Origin: Gonocerus acuteangulatus
Lineage: Eukaryota; Arthropoda; Insecta; Hemiptera; Coreidae
Length of the DNA stretch: 64,000 bases
Assembly (NCBI GenBank): GCA_946811695.1
Contig: OX328125.1
Coordinates: 47,986,821 to 48,050,820 of the forward strand
Direction of reading: 5' to 3'
The notes beneath the pieces are model-generated. The model saw only the letters and a list, made by a program, of their open reading frames with translations. It was not told the DNA's origin and did not search any database. Shown here one piece after another: positions 1-10,899 of this stretch (position 1 is its first letter; each line of letters starts with the position of its first letter). Both the position numbers and the translations under genes were made by a program.

Positions 1-502
1 AGGGGGGCTGTAGCCCCCCCCCCCGAAATTTTGATTTGGTCGGTAAAAATGTGTCATAAAATCCTTCAAAATAAATTAAATAAGATCACTTAGTTCATAA
101 AAAATATTTTATTTTGGGGTAATAGCGTTTTAGTTGGATAAAACTATTCCTAGTTCTAAATTGTTAGTATTCCAAACCCTGGAAATGCCCCCCCCCCCCC
201 CGAAATTATTTCCTATGTACACCCATGATTGCAACCTGTAACAACTGGGCCAACAGTAGATCTTGTAGCAACAGTAACAAGGACGTTTATAGGAAATAAT
301 TTCGGGGGGGGGGCCATTTCCGGGGTATGAAATACTAACAATTTAGAACTTGGAATAGTTTTAACCAACTAAAACGCTATTAACCCCAAAATAAAATATT
401 TTTTATGAACTAAGTGATCTTATTTACTTTATTTTGAAGGATTTTATGACACATTTTTACCGATCAAATCAAAATTTCGGGGGGGGGGGGCTGCAGCCTC
501 TC
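1..502. repeat. Foldback (inverted-repeat) MITE
   Basis: Two arms of about 220 bp (1-220 and about 285-502) are near-perfect reverse complements, separated by a spacer of about 64 bp. Each arm ends in a C/G homopolymer tract next to CTGCAGCC or CTGTAGCC and has a second C/G tract about 190 bp inward. No coding capacity is seen. A decayed piece of the same family is at 14836-14947, and a terminal fragment (G-tract plus CTGCAGCCCC) is near 47580-47630. The left end coincides with the window edge, so the left boundary and TSD cannot be judged. Confidence 0.85.
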
Positions 503-1215
503 TAAATCTCGACTTTTAATGGATCTATTTTGCTTTTATCACTGCGAATGAATGTTATAACAAAAAAAACTGTCGTTAAATTTATATAGATGTGTGTGTG
601 TGTGTTTTTACATCATAACGACCACAAGTTTTGCTACACAGCTATTTCTTTCTAAAATGGTGACAAATTTTATTATCAGACATGAGCAGTGTTGTACTTT
701 TCGTATATTTTGGTAAATATTTTGACAACGGTTGATAAATTTTTGTAGGTGTAAAATGGACACTCGACATCTTAATAAATTCTCTGCAAAAATTATTATC
801 ATGCAAATTTCTATGGGATAACGTCAGCGGAGGAAAAAGGCTTAAACTTTTTAAATTTGTTGGGTTCACTCCAATGAACAAGTTTATCTATTTTCCCGCG
901 GGGTTTAAATTGTTTTGACACATGGTGTTTATGTCATTAGAAACAAGAATGGTATTGTTTTTTAATATTCCTTTCTTTTGAAAACAAACAGAAGTCAAAA
1001 AGCAGATGGAGTGAGTTGCATGTGCTTTCAATTTACACTCACTTTATTCTAATGGACACATTACGACCTTTTTAACACTTTTGTTTTTATTGATTTTATT
1101 TGTGCACAATATTAATTTCTTACTGTTGAATAAAAAATCATTAAATTCTGAGTGAATAGGTTAAGGAACCAGTTCAGAGCATTTTGGCCTTAACATAGAG
1201 TTACTCCAACATGTA
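503..1215. other. Intergenic, nothing recognised
   Basis: AT-rich sequence with a short TG microsatellite near 590-604. No exon matching the missing 5' part of the downstream hydrolase gene was recognised here. Confidence 0.5.
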
Positions 1216-1503
1216 TTAATATTTTAAAATTGTTAATCGGTACACCATGGCAGGATGGGTGCTCTGCCGGGTTTCCAGGTATATCCCGCTCATGGCAGGT
1301 TGATCTCTGTCAGCAATGGGGAGGAAGGTTAAAGAAAGGGATGGGAGACAGGCCCCAAAGGTGCTCCGTGGCGGCAGTGGATGGGACTGCACCCCAACAA
1401 CTAGGTGCACACTCATAAATGGGCTTTTCCATCGTGGATATTTAGTAAGGGTGGCAACCTGTAGATAGCAGGATGATAATGTCCATAGAAGCAGGAGCAC
1501 CAT
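1216..1503. repeat. GC-richer segment, probable dispersed-element fragment
   Basis: This stretch is clearly GC-richer than its flanks and is open on both strands (62 codons plus, 95 codons minus). Neither translation shows a domain I recognise. The composition suggests a fragment of a transposable element, perhaps a 3' untranslated part, but no second copy was found in the window. Confidence 0.35.
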
Positions 1504-1639
1504 GAAAAAAGAATAAAAAAGGATTATATTTATTGTTTTTCATTAATATTTCAATAATCTTTTACCAATGGACCCCACAATCAATATTTCATAGACTACT
1601 AATTTGTTTTAGTGCACTTTCAGTTTTAAACCCATCTGC

Positions 1640-1847
1640 GAGGCCCGGTGGCTGTGAGTGTTAAGGCACGAGCACTTAACACTCTTTGCCAAAGGACGTG
1701 TGTTCGATTCTCACTAGGGGTGATGGCTTTTCTTTGGAAAAAAGAAAAGGCATCAGCCCTATCTTGGCTAGAAAATGTGGTGACCTATAACTAACCCGTC
1801 CTAAAATTCTCAGTTAATTATAATGGATATTAAAATTTAAATAAACT
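1640..1847 (+). mobile_element. tRNA-derived SINE, family S2, full-length copy
   Basis: The head GAGGCCCGGTGGC and a box-B-like GTTCGATTC give a tRNA-like pol III promoter. The body contains GGCATCAGCCC and the 3' end is AAAATTTAAATAAA. It is flanked by a 7-bp duplication CATCTGC (1633-1639 and 1848-1854). Related copies are at 12790-12995 and 28724-28942, with 3' fragments at 2135-2262, 2306-2425, 16955-17070 (minus) and 40942-40964 (minus). Confidence 0.8.
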
Positions 1848-1905
1848 CATCTGCCAAATAGTGTTGAACATTTATTTTTCTATCATCTATTCTTACTTTA
1901 TACAG

Positions 1906-3966
1906 GAAAAGCATGGGGGAGGAAAGGAGGCAGCCCTACCCTCTGCTTACATGGTTTCAATGATAATGCTGCTGTTTATGATGGGCTAATTCAGAAATTG
2001 CTTAATGATTCTGACTTTTTTCTAGCAATTGATTTTCCTGGAAATGGAAAATCAGATCACTATCCAAATACGTCACAGGTAAATATAAGACTGAATAGTA
2101 TATTTTGCCTTGGGTTGTTAATTTGTTTTCCACTTGGGGCAGTAGATTTTACTTCAAAAAAAGAAAAAGCATCATCCCAGTCTTGGTTAGAAATGAGTAA
2201 TAACCTGTAGAGAACCTGCCCCAAAAATCTCTTATTAAAAAAAAGATTGTTAAAATTAAATTATTAATCAAATCATGTGACTTTGATACAGTATTTTGTC
2301 GAAGGAAAATAAGATATTGAAGGCGTCAGCCCTGTCCTGGCTATAAAACAGTGGTAACCTATAGATAACCTGTCCCAAAATTCGTAGTTAATAATAATGG
2401 ACGTTAAACATTTAAATAAATAAGACGTTGGGTTTATTAAAAATTCCTAATGTTCTTGGAATGATGAAAGTGAATTTAATCTAGGATATCACTACAATAT
2501 TGTCTCCTATTCATAAGTCTCACGTTCACTATAGCCTAAATAACATAACAGATGAGCACCACATCAAGAAATATGATAGCCAAGACATCAAGTTAAATAC
2601 TTTAATGGTGTCACTTTATGTTGTAAGGCACAGTTCATAAGTAATTTGTAATAAGTTTTAAATAATTAGGATTAGAGGGGTCTCCCGTGGTCTAGTGGCT
2701 AGCACGCTAGATTCATAAGCGGGAGATGGTGGGTTCGATTCCCCACCGGCGCCAGGAATTTTCTCATCTCTGGGCTCGCTGAGAGGATTCCTGGCTGCAC
2801 TCTGGATGTCGGCGCTAATGGCCAAGATTTGTCGATGCGGCGTAAAAAAAAAAAAAATAAATAAAAAATAGGATTAGAAAGATGCTCCGAAAAAACAATG
2901 ATAACAAAAACCACAGGACTTTCTGAGCCCCAATATTTAATAGGAATTCATATGTATTTATTTTAAGTTTTTCTTATGGTAAAATTGAGGCACACCCAAC
3001 CAGAAGGGAAAACTCGCCAGTGTATGTTTTCATTTTTATTTTACCATTTGTTTCGTTCATTAACAGCGAACAATGTGGTAAGTGCTGCTTGCCCAGTTCA
3101 CCTTTCTTTAATACGAGAAATCCAAATTTAAAAACCCTGAGAAATTCCGTTTGAGCGATAGGTGTGTGGCCAGAAGGAAGAACTCTTGGATTAGTCTCTA
3201 CAATTGTATTTTGCATGTTCGCCCTTTGGCTGGGAACGCCACAATTCAATATTTTTTAACTAACAATTTTTACTTATTTGTTTTTTAGGTTTCTGATATT
3301 GAATACTTGGCTGATATAAAGAGAGTTTGTCTTCACTATGGCTGGTCACATCTGAACATTGTAGTTCATAGTGTGGCAAGTAGAACAGCTCTTTATTTTG
3401 CTGCTGTCTTCCCTAAACTAGTTAAAAAGTTAATAATATTAGATATGACACATGGCGGAATCTTATGCGAATCAACACACATTTTGGATGTTGTAGGTCA
3501 TGAAGTTGATAGTTTGATAAGGAATGGGGAGGGAGACCTTAAAAGGAGAGCAGCTTATACAGAAGAAGAAGCTTTTAATAAATTCAAGGAAGGAAGAATA
3601 TCAGATTTAAATAACAAATATATCATGCCTATATTTCTAAGATCCACAAAGAAAATAAATAATAAATGGATAATGACAAGTGATAAAAGAAATATAAAAT
3701 TAATCACACCATTAATAACACAGCAATTTCACAGTGCTCTTGTTAATTGTGTTTCATGCCCAATATTACTAATAATGAGTTGTGGGGGAGGGTTAGTTTT
3801 CGATAGACTTACATCAAATAAAGAAACATTCGATATTTTGAAAAATAATTTAAAATATAAACTTACAATTATTGAAACAAATTATTCACACGATATGCAT
3901 ATTGAAACACCAGAAATGATTGCACCTATTATTAGAGGGTTTCTTGTTATACAAAACAAATTGTAA
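1906..3966 (+). CDS. Serine hydrolase-like protein (SERHL/kraken type alpha/beta-hydrolase), 3' two exons
   Basis: Exons are 1906-2078 and 3289-3966, joined in phase 0 by a GT-AG intron; the stop is TAA at 3964-3966. The first exon enters in phase 1 after the acceptor TTTATACAG, so upstream exon(s) encoding the N terminus are missing. The order KAWG, LCLHGFNDNA (oxyanion HG), AIDFPGNGKSDHY, nucleophile region, then C-terminal SHDMHIETPE (candidate catalytic His) follows SERHL proteins. The nucleophile elbow reads VHSVAS instead of the usual GHSFGG: the serine is kept but both flanking glycines are lost. Family members are presumed hydrolases of unknown substrate. The intron holds two S2 SINE tails and an S1 SINE. 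A polyadenylation signal is at 3977-3982. Confidence 0.85.
2135..2262 (+). mobile_element. S2 SINE 3' fragment
   Basis: Matches the S2 body and tail (AAGCATCATCCCAGTCTTGG, then AACCTGTAGAGAACCTG) without the tRNA-like head. It lies in the intron of the hydrolase gene just after the 2078 donor. Confidence 0.65.
2306..2425 (+). mobile_element. S2 SINE 3' fragment
   Basis: Second headless copy in the same intron: GGCGTCAGCCCTGTCCTGG, AACCTATAGATAACCTG, ending AAACATTTAAATAAATAA. It is closer to the full-length copies than the fragment at 2135-2262. Confidence 0.7.
2677..2867 (+). mobile_element. tRNA-derived SINE, family S1, full-length copy
   Basis: A tRNA-like head carries box A (TGGTCTAGTGGCTAGCACG) and box B (GGTTCGATTCC). 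A tRNA-unrelated body with GATGTCGGCGCTAATGGCC follows, then an A-rich tail. It is flanked by the 10-bp TSD TAGGATTAGA (2667-2676 and 2868-2877). Other copies are at 4524-4663, 38932-39020 (minus) and 59324-59502 (minus). It is not a functional tRNA gene. Confidence 0.9.
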
Positions 3967-3976
3967 ATTAAGAGGA

Positions 3977-3982
3977 AATAAA
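3977..3982 (+). terminator. Polyadenylation signal AATAAA of the hydrolase gene
   Basis: AATAAA begins 11 bp after the TAA stop codon at 3964-3966. Confidence 0.6.
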
Positions 3983-4217
3983 GATATTAATCTTTACTTT
4001 TAGGTCAAATGTTGTGAGTAATGTGGGTGTTTCTGTGAAATAGCAATTAGCTTTAAAAAAAAAAAAGTTCCAAGCCCGCATTCATTGTTCTTTCAGTAGG
4101 ATGCAAATTTTATGGAATTGCTCTGTTGTTTTCTCCCTCAACCACATTTACAAATGAGAATAATTCCTATTTTGAATTTCTTGAAGAGATAAACATTAAG
4201 ACAATTGTGGTTAGATC

Positions 4218-4478
4218 ATATCGTCCCTACCATGTCAAACTTTCGAATATTCAAATCGGAGCAAACTAGAAAACAAACTTACTCTATTCATTCACGAAGT
4301 AATATATTGGAAAATGGCCTTATTCGAAACTTTATTTAAGATATTAATAGCTATTCTAAAGGGGTTAGAGTTGTGCCAATTTTCGACAAGCCGCATCGTC
4401 CATAATCCAAGAGCAAAGTCTCGAATCTGAAAAACGATATTTTGCACATTCCATAGTTTGATATGGCAGGGACGATAT
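4218..4478. mobile_element. MITE, family M1
   Basis: Terminal inverted repeats read ATATCGTCCCTACCATGTCA at the left and the complement of TGATATGGCAGGGACGATAT at the right. The 261-bp element has no coding capacity. A second copy in the same orientation, with the same internal block (TCTAAAGGNGTTAGAGTTG and CAATCCAAGAGCAAA), is at 61546-61795. Superfamily not determined; any TSD is too short to call. Confidence 0.75.
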
Positions 4479-4523
4479 ATGTATTTTAATTTATTACTAA
4501 AATAGTAACATTATGGCTTTGTG

Positions 4524-4663
4524 GGGTCTCCCGTGGTCTAGTGGCTAGCGCCTTAGATTCATAAGTGGGAGATGGTGGGCTCGTTGAGAAAATTCCTCGC
4601 TGCACCCTGGATGTCGGTGCTAATGGCCCAGATTTGTCGGTGCATCGTTAATAAAAAAAAAAA
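4524..4663 (+). mobile_element. S1 SINE, internally deleted copy
   Basis: The box-A half of the tRNA-like head is intact, but a deletion removes box B: GGGAGATGGTGGG runs straight into the CTCGTTGAGAAAATTCC body. It ends in an A-tract with an imperfect TSD (ATTATGGCT / ATTATGACT). Confidence 0.8.
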
Positions 4664-4907
4664 ATTATGACTGTAAATTTATAAGAACACTTGATTAATA
4701 ATAAACACAATTAATACAGCCCCAAATCATTTATACCTTGCTTTTCATCCTTCTGGCACATCTTTAGGATTTTACTACTAAAATAACCTGGTACTATTTA
4801 TTCCTGGTCTCATCATTAAAAACGTTAACCACCTCTGGCTTAGTCAATATTAAAAGACCCAATATGGTGGGAAGATATATCAGCTGATTATTTACCAATT
4901 CTAAATG

Positions 4908-4994
4908 GATATTACATTTTAGAATTGACTATTTATTTAGTGGATGCTCATCAATAAATAAATAGTTAAATAGTCAATTCTAAAATGTAATATC
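4908..4994. repeat. Perfect 28-bp hairpin
   Basis: 4908-4935 and 4967-4994 are perfect 28-bp reverse complements with a 31-bp loop. It could be a worn MITE or a small hairpin transcript. Perfect pairing in otherwise diverged intergenic DNA suggests recent origin or conversion. Confidence 0.8.
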
Positions 4995-6046
4995 TATCTC
5001 CAGAAGAAGTATAGTCCCTTAATGTACAATAGATTGCTTATATCGCTATGAAAATTTTATTTTATTTTTTCCTAATCAATAAATAGACAAATATGTCATG
5101 GAAATGTTTTATGCCCATCTTTTTATTATGTACGGTTATAAAATTTGCTATGATATATATTATATCATTATCAGTTTATTATTATATAAACTATTTTCAA
5201 GATATTTACCGAAATATGTGAAAAGTCCAACAACATCACTGACTGATAATAAAATTTGTTAGCTCTTTCAGAAGGAATGTAGCAACAATTGTGGCTGTTA
5301 TCTTTTAAACACACACAGTGGTTCAGATTTAATAATTTCACACTCGTTGCGTGCTCCAGTAATGACTGCTTTGGGAGCCAGCCAGGAAGTATGCGATCAA
5401 CCGTTGACTGCTCCAGTATGTTTTATTTTGTAAATAAGTTATGTAAAAATGAAAGTCGTGAATTAAAAAGGAGTTTGTTGATAATAAATATTTTGTTTAT
5501 ATTACACTTATTTATTGTTTATACAATATAGTACAAATGGTAAATAATAACTTTTTTCTTACATCATTACAATTACAATACATTCATTCATTTCGAGAGC
5601 TTCGCAACAAGGGTGAACAATTACAATAAAGTTCTTTCCTTTTTTTTCATTTTCAAAGTTATTCAATTTAAAATGATTGAAACACAAAATAAATAAAAAT
5701 TAATTTTAGCAGTAAACAAAAAATAATAAAAATTCTATAAGACAAATTTTAATTCAACGGAGAGATCACTAAAAGTCACGGTGTGATTGAGCCAAATTAT
5801 CCTGCACTGTGCTGAGTGGAATTTAAACCCTACATGAACCTCCCATGTTATTTAAAGGATTAAATGTTAATTGTAAAACCATTGTATTGTCTTAAATCAA
5901 TATATATGCTTAAAAATAAGTTATAATAAGCTTTCATTTGATTTATGTATGAGTATTCAGCAATTCATTGGCTCGAGGAACTGAAATCTTAATTTCTTGC
6001 AATATTATTCAATTTAATAAAAAAAGTAGAAAAATAAATAGTCTGT
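4995..6046. other. Intergenic between convergent genes
   Basis: AT-rich DNA between the 3' ends of the hydrolase gene (plus) and WBP4 (minus). An open frame at 5289-5531 has no recognisable domain and was not called. Confidence 0.5.
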
Positions 6047-6052
6047 TTTATT
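6047..6052 (-). terminator. WBP4: Polyadenylation signal of WBP4
   Basis: TTTATT on the plus strand reads AATAAA on the minus strand, about 90 bp downstream of the WBP4 stop codon at 6141-6143. Confidence 0.5.
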
Positions 6053-6140
6053 AAACTACATATTACATAACAGAAATTTGAGAACAGTATGGAAAGTTTT
6101 TCTTAAGTTAAAATCATGACAGAACATAAATATAATTTGC

Positions 6141-9100
6141 TTAGTCATCATCCAATCTCTGTCTAATGTTTCCTCTATTGGAATTTATCTTTCGTTTCTT
6201 GAAGACAGGAGACACATTTGAATCGTGGTCAGCAAGTGAGGCCATTTTCTTTTCCTTTATTTTCACCTTTGGTTCATTCACTACAGCTGCTGGTATTTCA
6301 ATAGGCTTCGGAATTCGAGGTAGCTGCCAGTTAACTGGTTTTTGTTGCCTAAGTAAAAAAGAAAAATACAAGTTATAAAAAATTAACTTTACACAAAAAG
6401 CACACTCTATCTGAAATTTAGAATTTATTTTCATTCTCTACAAGAGGGAGGATGCTGCGTAATTAAATTACGATTAGAATAAGGCTAGAAAAGTCCTTTT
6501 GTTACGCGATCATATAAAGAAATGGTTAATCTATGTTTTTATGTCATACAAATTGAGTTTACAACTAACAAAAATAATTTATTTGTTGTTAGATCTTAAC
6601 ATAAAGCACCAATATCATTGAAATGCTTTTTTGTATGCATGTAACTCCTATGATAACATTTAAACGATTAAGAGTAAAATTGAAAAAATCAACTCATAAT
6701 AAACAAAAAAATAGAGCAAATTTAACTGGATAAATAAATGACATGCCAATATAAGATGTATTAATCTTATCAAGGGCAGAGAGGGGATTAATAGCACCTC
6801 CAATTTTACATTTTTCTTACTATGCCTTCAATGGCAAAAGAAAACTTTTTAAAAAATCAAGTGTTTCAATAAGCACACTCCAAAATCATAAAAAAAAAAA
6901 ACAAAAAAAAAAATGTTTTATTTACGCAAGGAATTGTATTTTCTGAATCATTTTATATTTAAAAAAAATAAAAGTCGGACTCGCAGGAGCTGTTTCATCT
7001 TAGGGCATTTCCATTCTTGTGTCTAGTATCATTTGGAAAGCTTAAAATAGAAACTGTTAATGTTTTGAATTAATCTTTCATGAAAAATTATATCTCAAAG
7101 TTAAGCAAGGTCTTAGGTGCCACAACTGAAAAATGGCATTATCCTAAGCAGTAATTACTCAATTTTAGTAATGATTTCTCCAAATGAGAATGCTCTATCA
7201 AAAATTGCATATGAACCATATTGGTAGGAAATTTAATAATTTTTCAAATAGATGCTTTAAATCTACTATGATTTCCCACCCGGTTTCGAGATATATAAGA
7301 ATACATCCATAAATTCCAAGAAAAATCTAGTTTTCCCCATTTTACTTGACAACGATTATAGATATGGCCTTGGAAATAGTTTCATTAGCTAACCCATGTC
7401 AAATTACTTATAAAACGTATACCTGGAAGCCTTTTAAAGGAAGAACGTAAGCGTTATGATTTGCTCCAAGTGAATTTCACCCAAAATGCACTGGAATATG
7501 GATTTTGCTAGTTAACGAACTTGTCCTTTCAAATCACACAGTATTTTTGTACTAAATTTCATTAAAACTGGTCCATTTTTGAGGCAGTTAGAGAGAAAAC
7601 AAAAAAAAAAAAAAAATATTTATACATATCAACAAATACATCTTAATATATTCAGAAGCCATCTTCACTAAAATAACTGTGATTCAAATTTGTATTTATA
7701 TATATAAATACACATTTGAACCATTGTTATTTTAGTGATTTTAGTGACCTATGGGTTCTGAAACGTGAAATTTTCTAGTCAGCACTTCCAGATTACATCA
7801 TGAAGTCAACCAACGGGGGGGGGGGGGATGCGCTAAAATCAAATAGACTCTGAGAGCATCTCTGCTTAATCTTATGAGAAAACCAGAATTGAGTATACCT
7901 TTAGAAAACGGCTTGGTTTTAATTAGGCAGAACATACTACCTACCACCATACCTAGAACCATTAAAAAAATTCAGTTCCAAATGAACTCTAATTCTATCT
8001 TTGTGCTTTTCTTTGGCGATAGTCCGTTTATTTCTAAATTGTAGTAAGAAATACCTCTAATTTTTAAAATTCTCAAACTACTATTTGGACAAAAGCGAAT
8101 TTATTATGAACCTGGAAAAATGGCTGTAAGCCGATTCAAGAAAAAGAAAAATACGGAATGGAAAAAGAAAACCTTGAAAAAGGAATTTGGAAAACTCTGA
8201 CTCAATTCAGAATAGCTGAAATTAAAACAGTAAGTAGTGAAAAAACAGTTCCTGAAATTATCAGATGACTTGCCCTGAACTAAGGAATCACTGATACAAG
8301 ATATGGTAGAAATTATAAAATGTAAATTAGCATTAGGTTTTACTTACGTTTTTTCAATTGCTGTCCATCCTCCATATGGATCTACTTTAGGCGCAGGACC
8401 TAATATAGGTCCTGGGAATTTTTCTATCTCTTTAACTTCTTCTTTCCTGAATTTTTTCATTGCTTCCCTAGCTGCGTAGGCCCGAGCTTCTTCACTAGCT
8501 TCTTTTTCTTTCAGTTCATTAATTCTTTCAGCAGCTTCTTTCGCTTCTTTGACTTGAGCTTCGTGTAGTTTAGAAGCAGCTTCTTCTGCTTTACTTTGTT
8601 CTTTTAAACTTACAAATCCTTCTGTAGGTACTTCCCAAACAGATTCTACATCCAACAAAATGAAAATAACAAATACAAACCTTTGAATAGAAAAGATAAA
8701 TAAGATATATTGGTTATCCAAATATAAATAAAACACAATTTTATTATAATCTGTAAATAAAATTATGAAGATACAATAATAATTAAAAACTTGAAATATA
8801 AAAAAAGAATAAAAAGTGAAATAAAATAAAGTCCTTTTATTTACATAAATTATATATCTTCCACCTTTCTTTGTATGGGAGAGTGAAGCCTTTAGATGTG
8901 GTCATCCATGCAGAATCCATTTTGTAGGCAATTTACTAAGCGTTTGAATGATTACTATCAACTTATCACAATTTCAACTATTATAAAAATATATTAGAAA
9001 ATTTTGAAAACATCAAAATTGCTCATGCCTGTGTATATATATCACTTCCGCTACTCCAAATACAACCAAAACTTTTGTATCTTAGTTCAATTATTTTAAA

Positions 9101-9364
9101 AGATACTGGTTTGAAAGTGGTTTCATTCGATTGCCCAGATTGAAAAAAACCTAGAGAAAGAGTACCTGGAAGCCTCTAACTTGCAAAGCCATTAGCACTA
9201 CGATTTTTTTTACGTGAATTTTGCCAAATTAAAACATTGTTCCAGTGGGGAGATTCTGATAGTTAATAGACTTGGACTTTTGAATCAAGTAAAGTATTTT
9301 TGTGCTAAATTTCATCAAAATTTGACTATTCCAAAATATTGCTGCTAAAGCACAATCAGATGGA

Positions 9365-9434
<70 letters not shown>

Positions 9435-10803
9435 CAAATTTCAATCACTGATGGTGGACATTTCTCATTGCTGCCATCGGGTTCCGTCATCAGGTCGATG
9501 TTACAAGAGGGTTTCCTCCCTAAGGTGGGAAGGATGAAGCACGCTAATAAAGAAGAAATGATTGATTTTATTATGGATGAATTGTAATTTTATTTTCTAA
9601 AAAATTATCTTTATAGGAGGCCACGATAGACACTGCCATGATGTAAAATGTGTTTGACTGTTGTGATTATTCTCGTTTGTAATTATGTATATTTCTTTTT
9701 TCGCTGACGAATTGGCAGCCTTCTTCAGAATGCCGGAACATTCAAAATATAGATTTTTCTAAAAATCGGACGTTCTCTGTTAGCCTAATCCAAACCATTC
9801 CTTGACTTCTTATCCCCTCAACAGTTATTTTCATCTCATTAAAACAATTTTTTTGTTGATAAATTTGGCTCCAGGTGTTTTCCAAATTCTTTTCCATTGG
9901 CTCTAGTCATTAAAAAATATGCCATTCTTTGAATTTAAAAGTATTTCACAAAAGAATGAGAACAATTTCATCTAAGCCAGGCGAGAATGCTTCAAAGTGA
10001 TTGTTCTTCGATCTAATTTGTAATTGATGGAGAAAATTAAGACACTATAGAAGAAAGAGATTTTAGGTTACCCCTAAGTGTAAAACAAACGAAAAGTGTA
10101 TCGCAATTTAAATGTTGTGTGACGCATAACATGAAAAAAAAGTTGTTTTCTATGGCAATGAAATTGCTGAACATTAGAATAACAGACTCCCCCTCTCCCA
10201 CTGTTCAACAAAGTGCAAGAGAAGAATGCTAAATGACATCGAATGAACACTTTCAACCGATTAAAAGGATTTTAATATTTAGCACCCATTTAGGTGGTAC
10301 AAAAAAATATCATAGATAAAAACATGCTGAAAACGAGTTTTGTACATAAAATAATACATATCAAAAGAGAAACAAAAGTTGAGGCTATACCATTAGTTTC
10401 AGTGTTCCAGTAGTAAGTATGACCTTCATCAGTCTTGGTTTCATACCATACTTTCTTTGCAGGTACAGACTTTGTTTCCTTAACACTAATACTATCAGGT
10501 ACAGTTTTTCTGTTTTCAATGATATTCTTCACAATTTCCTTAACTTCCTCTTGCTGTGCCGCAGATTTCTCTTCCTGTTTTTTTCTGTACTGTAGAGATG
10601 TGTAATCAGGATTTGTTTCCATATCTTTCATATAAGCTTTCAGAGCAGCCTAAAATTTGTATTTTTGAAAATCACCAATGATATAAACAATAACAACATA
10701 ATACTTACAATGACGAGGAAATATGGCACAAATTGAAAATTTTAATTTGACAAGACGAAAAAACTAAATTTATATTTATATAATTTATTAATGACTTATT
10801 TAT

Positions 10804-10835
<32 letters not shown>

Positions 10836-10845
10836 TGTATATATG

Positions 10846-10899
<54 letters not shown>

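Noticed and set aside
2677..2760. tRNA gene
   Set aside because: Box A and box B are present, but the sequence continues into a SINE body with A-tail and TSD, and repeats elsewhere in the window; no proper acceptor stem closure was seen.
5289..5531. 80-codon plus-strand ORF
   Set aside because: No domain, no splice or promoter context, composition like the flanking intergenic DNA.
9229..9444. ORF rich in repeating Ile-Tyr residues (also at 31151, 39186, 42099, 44805, 48129, 53302)
   Set aside because: Translation of (TA)n microsatellites; not genes.
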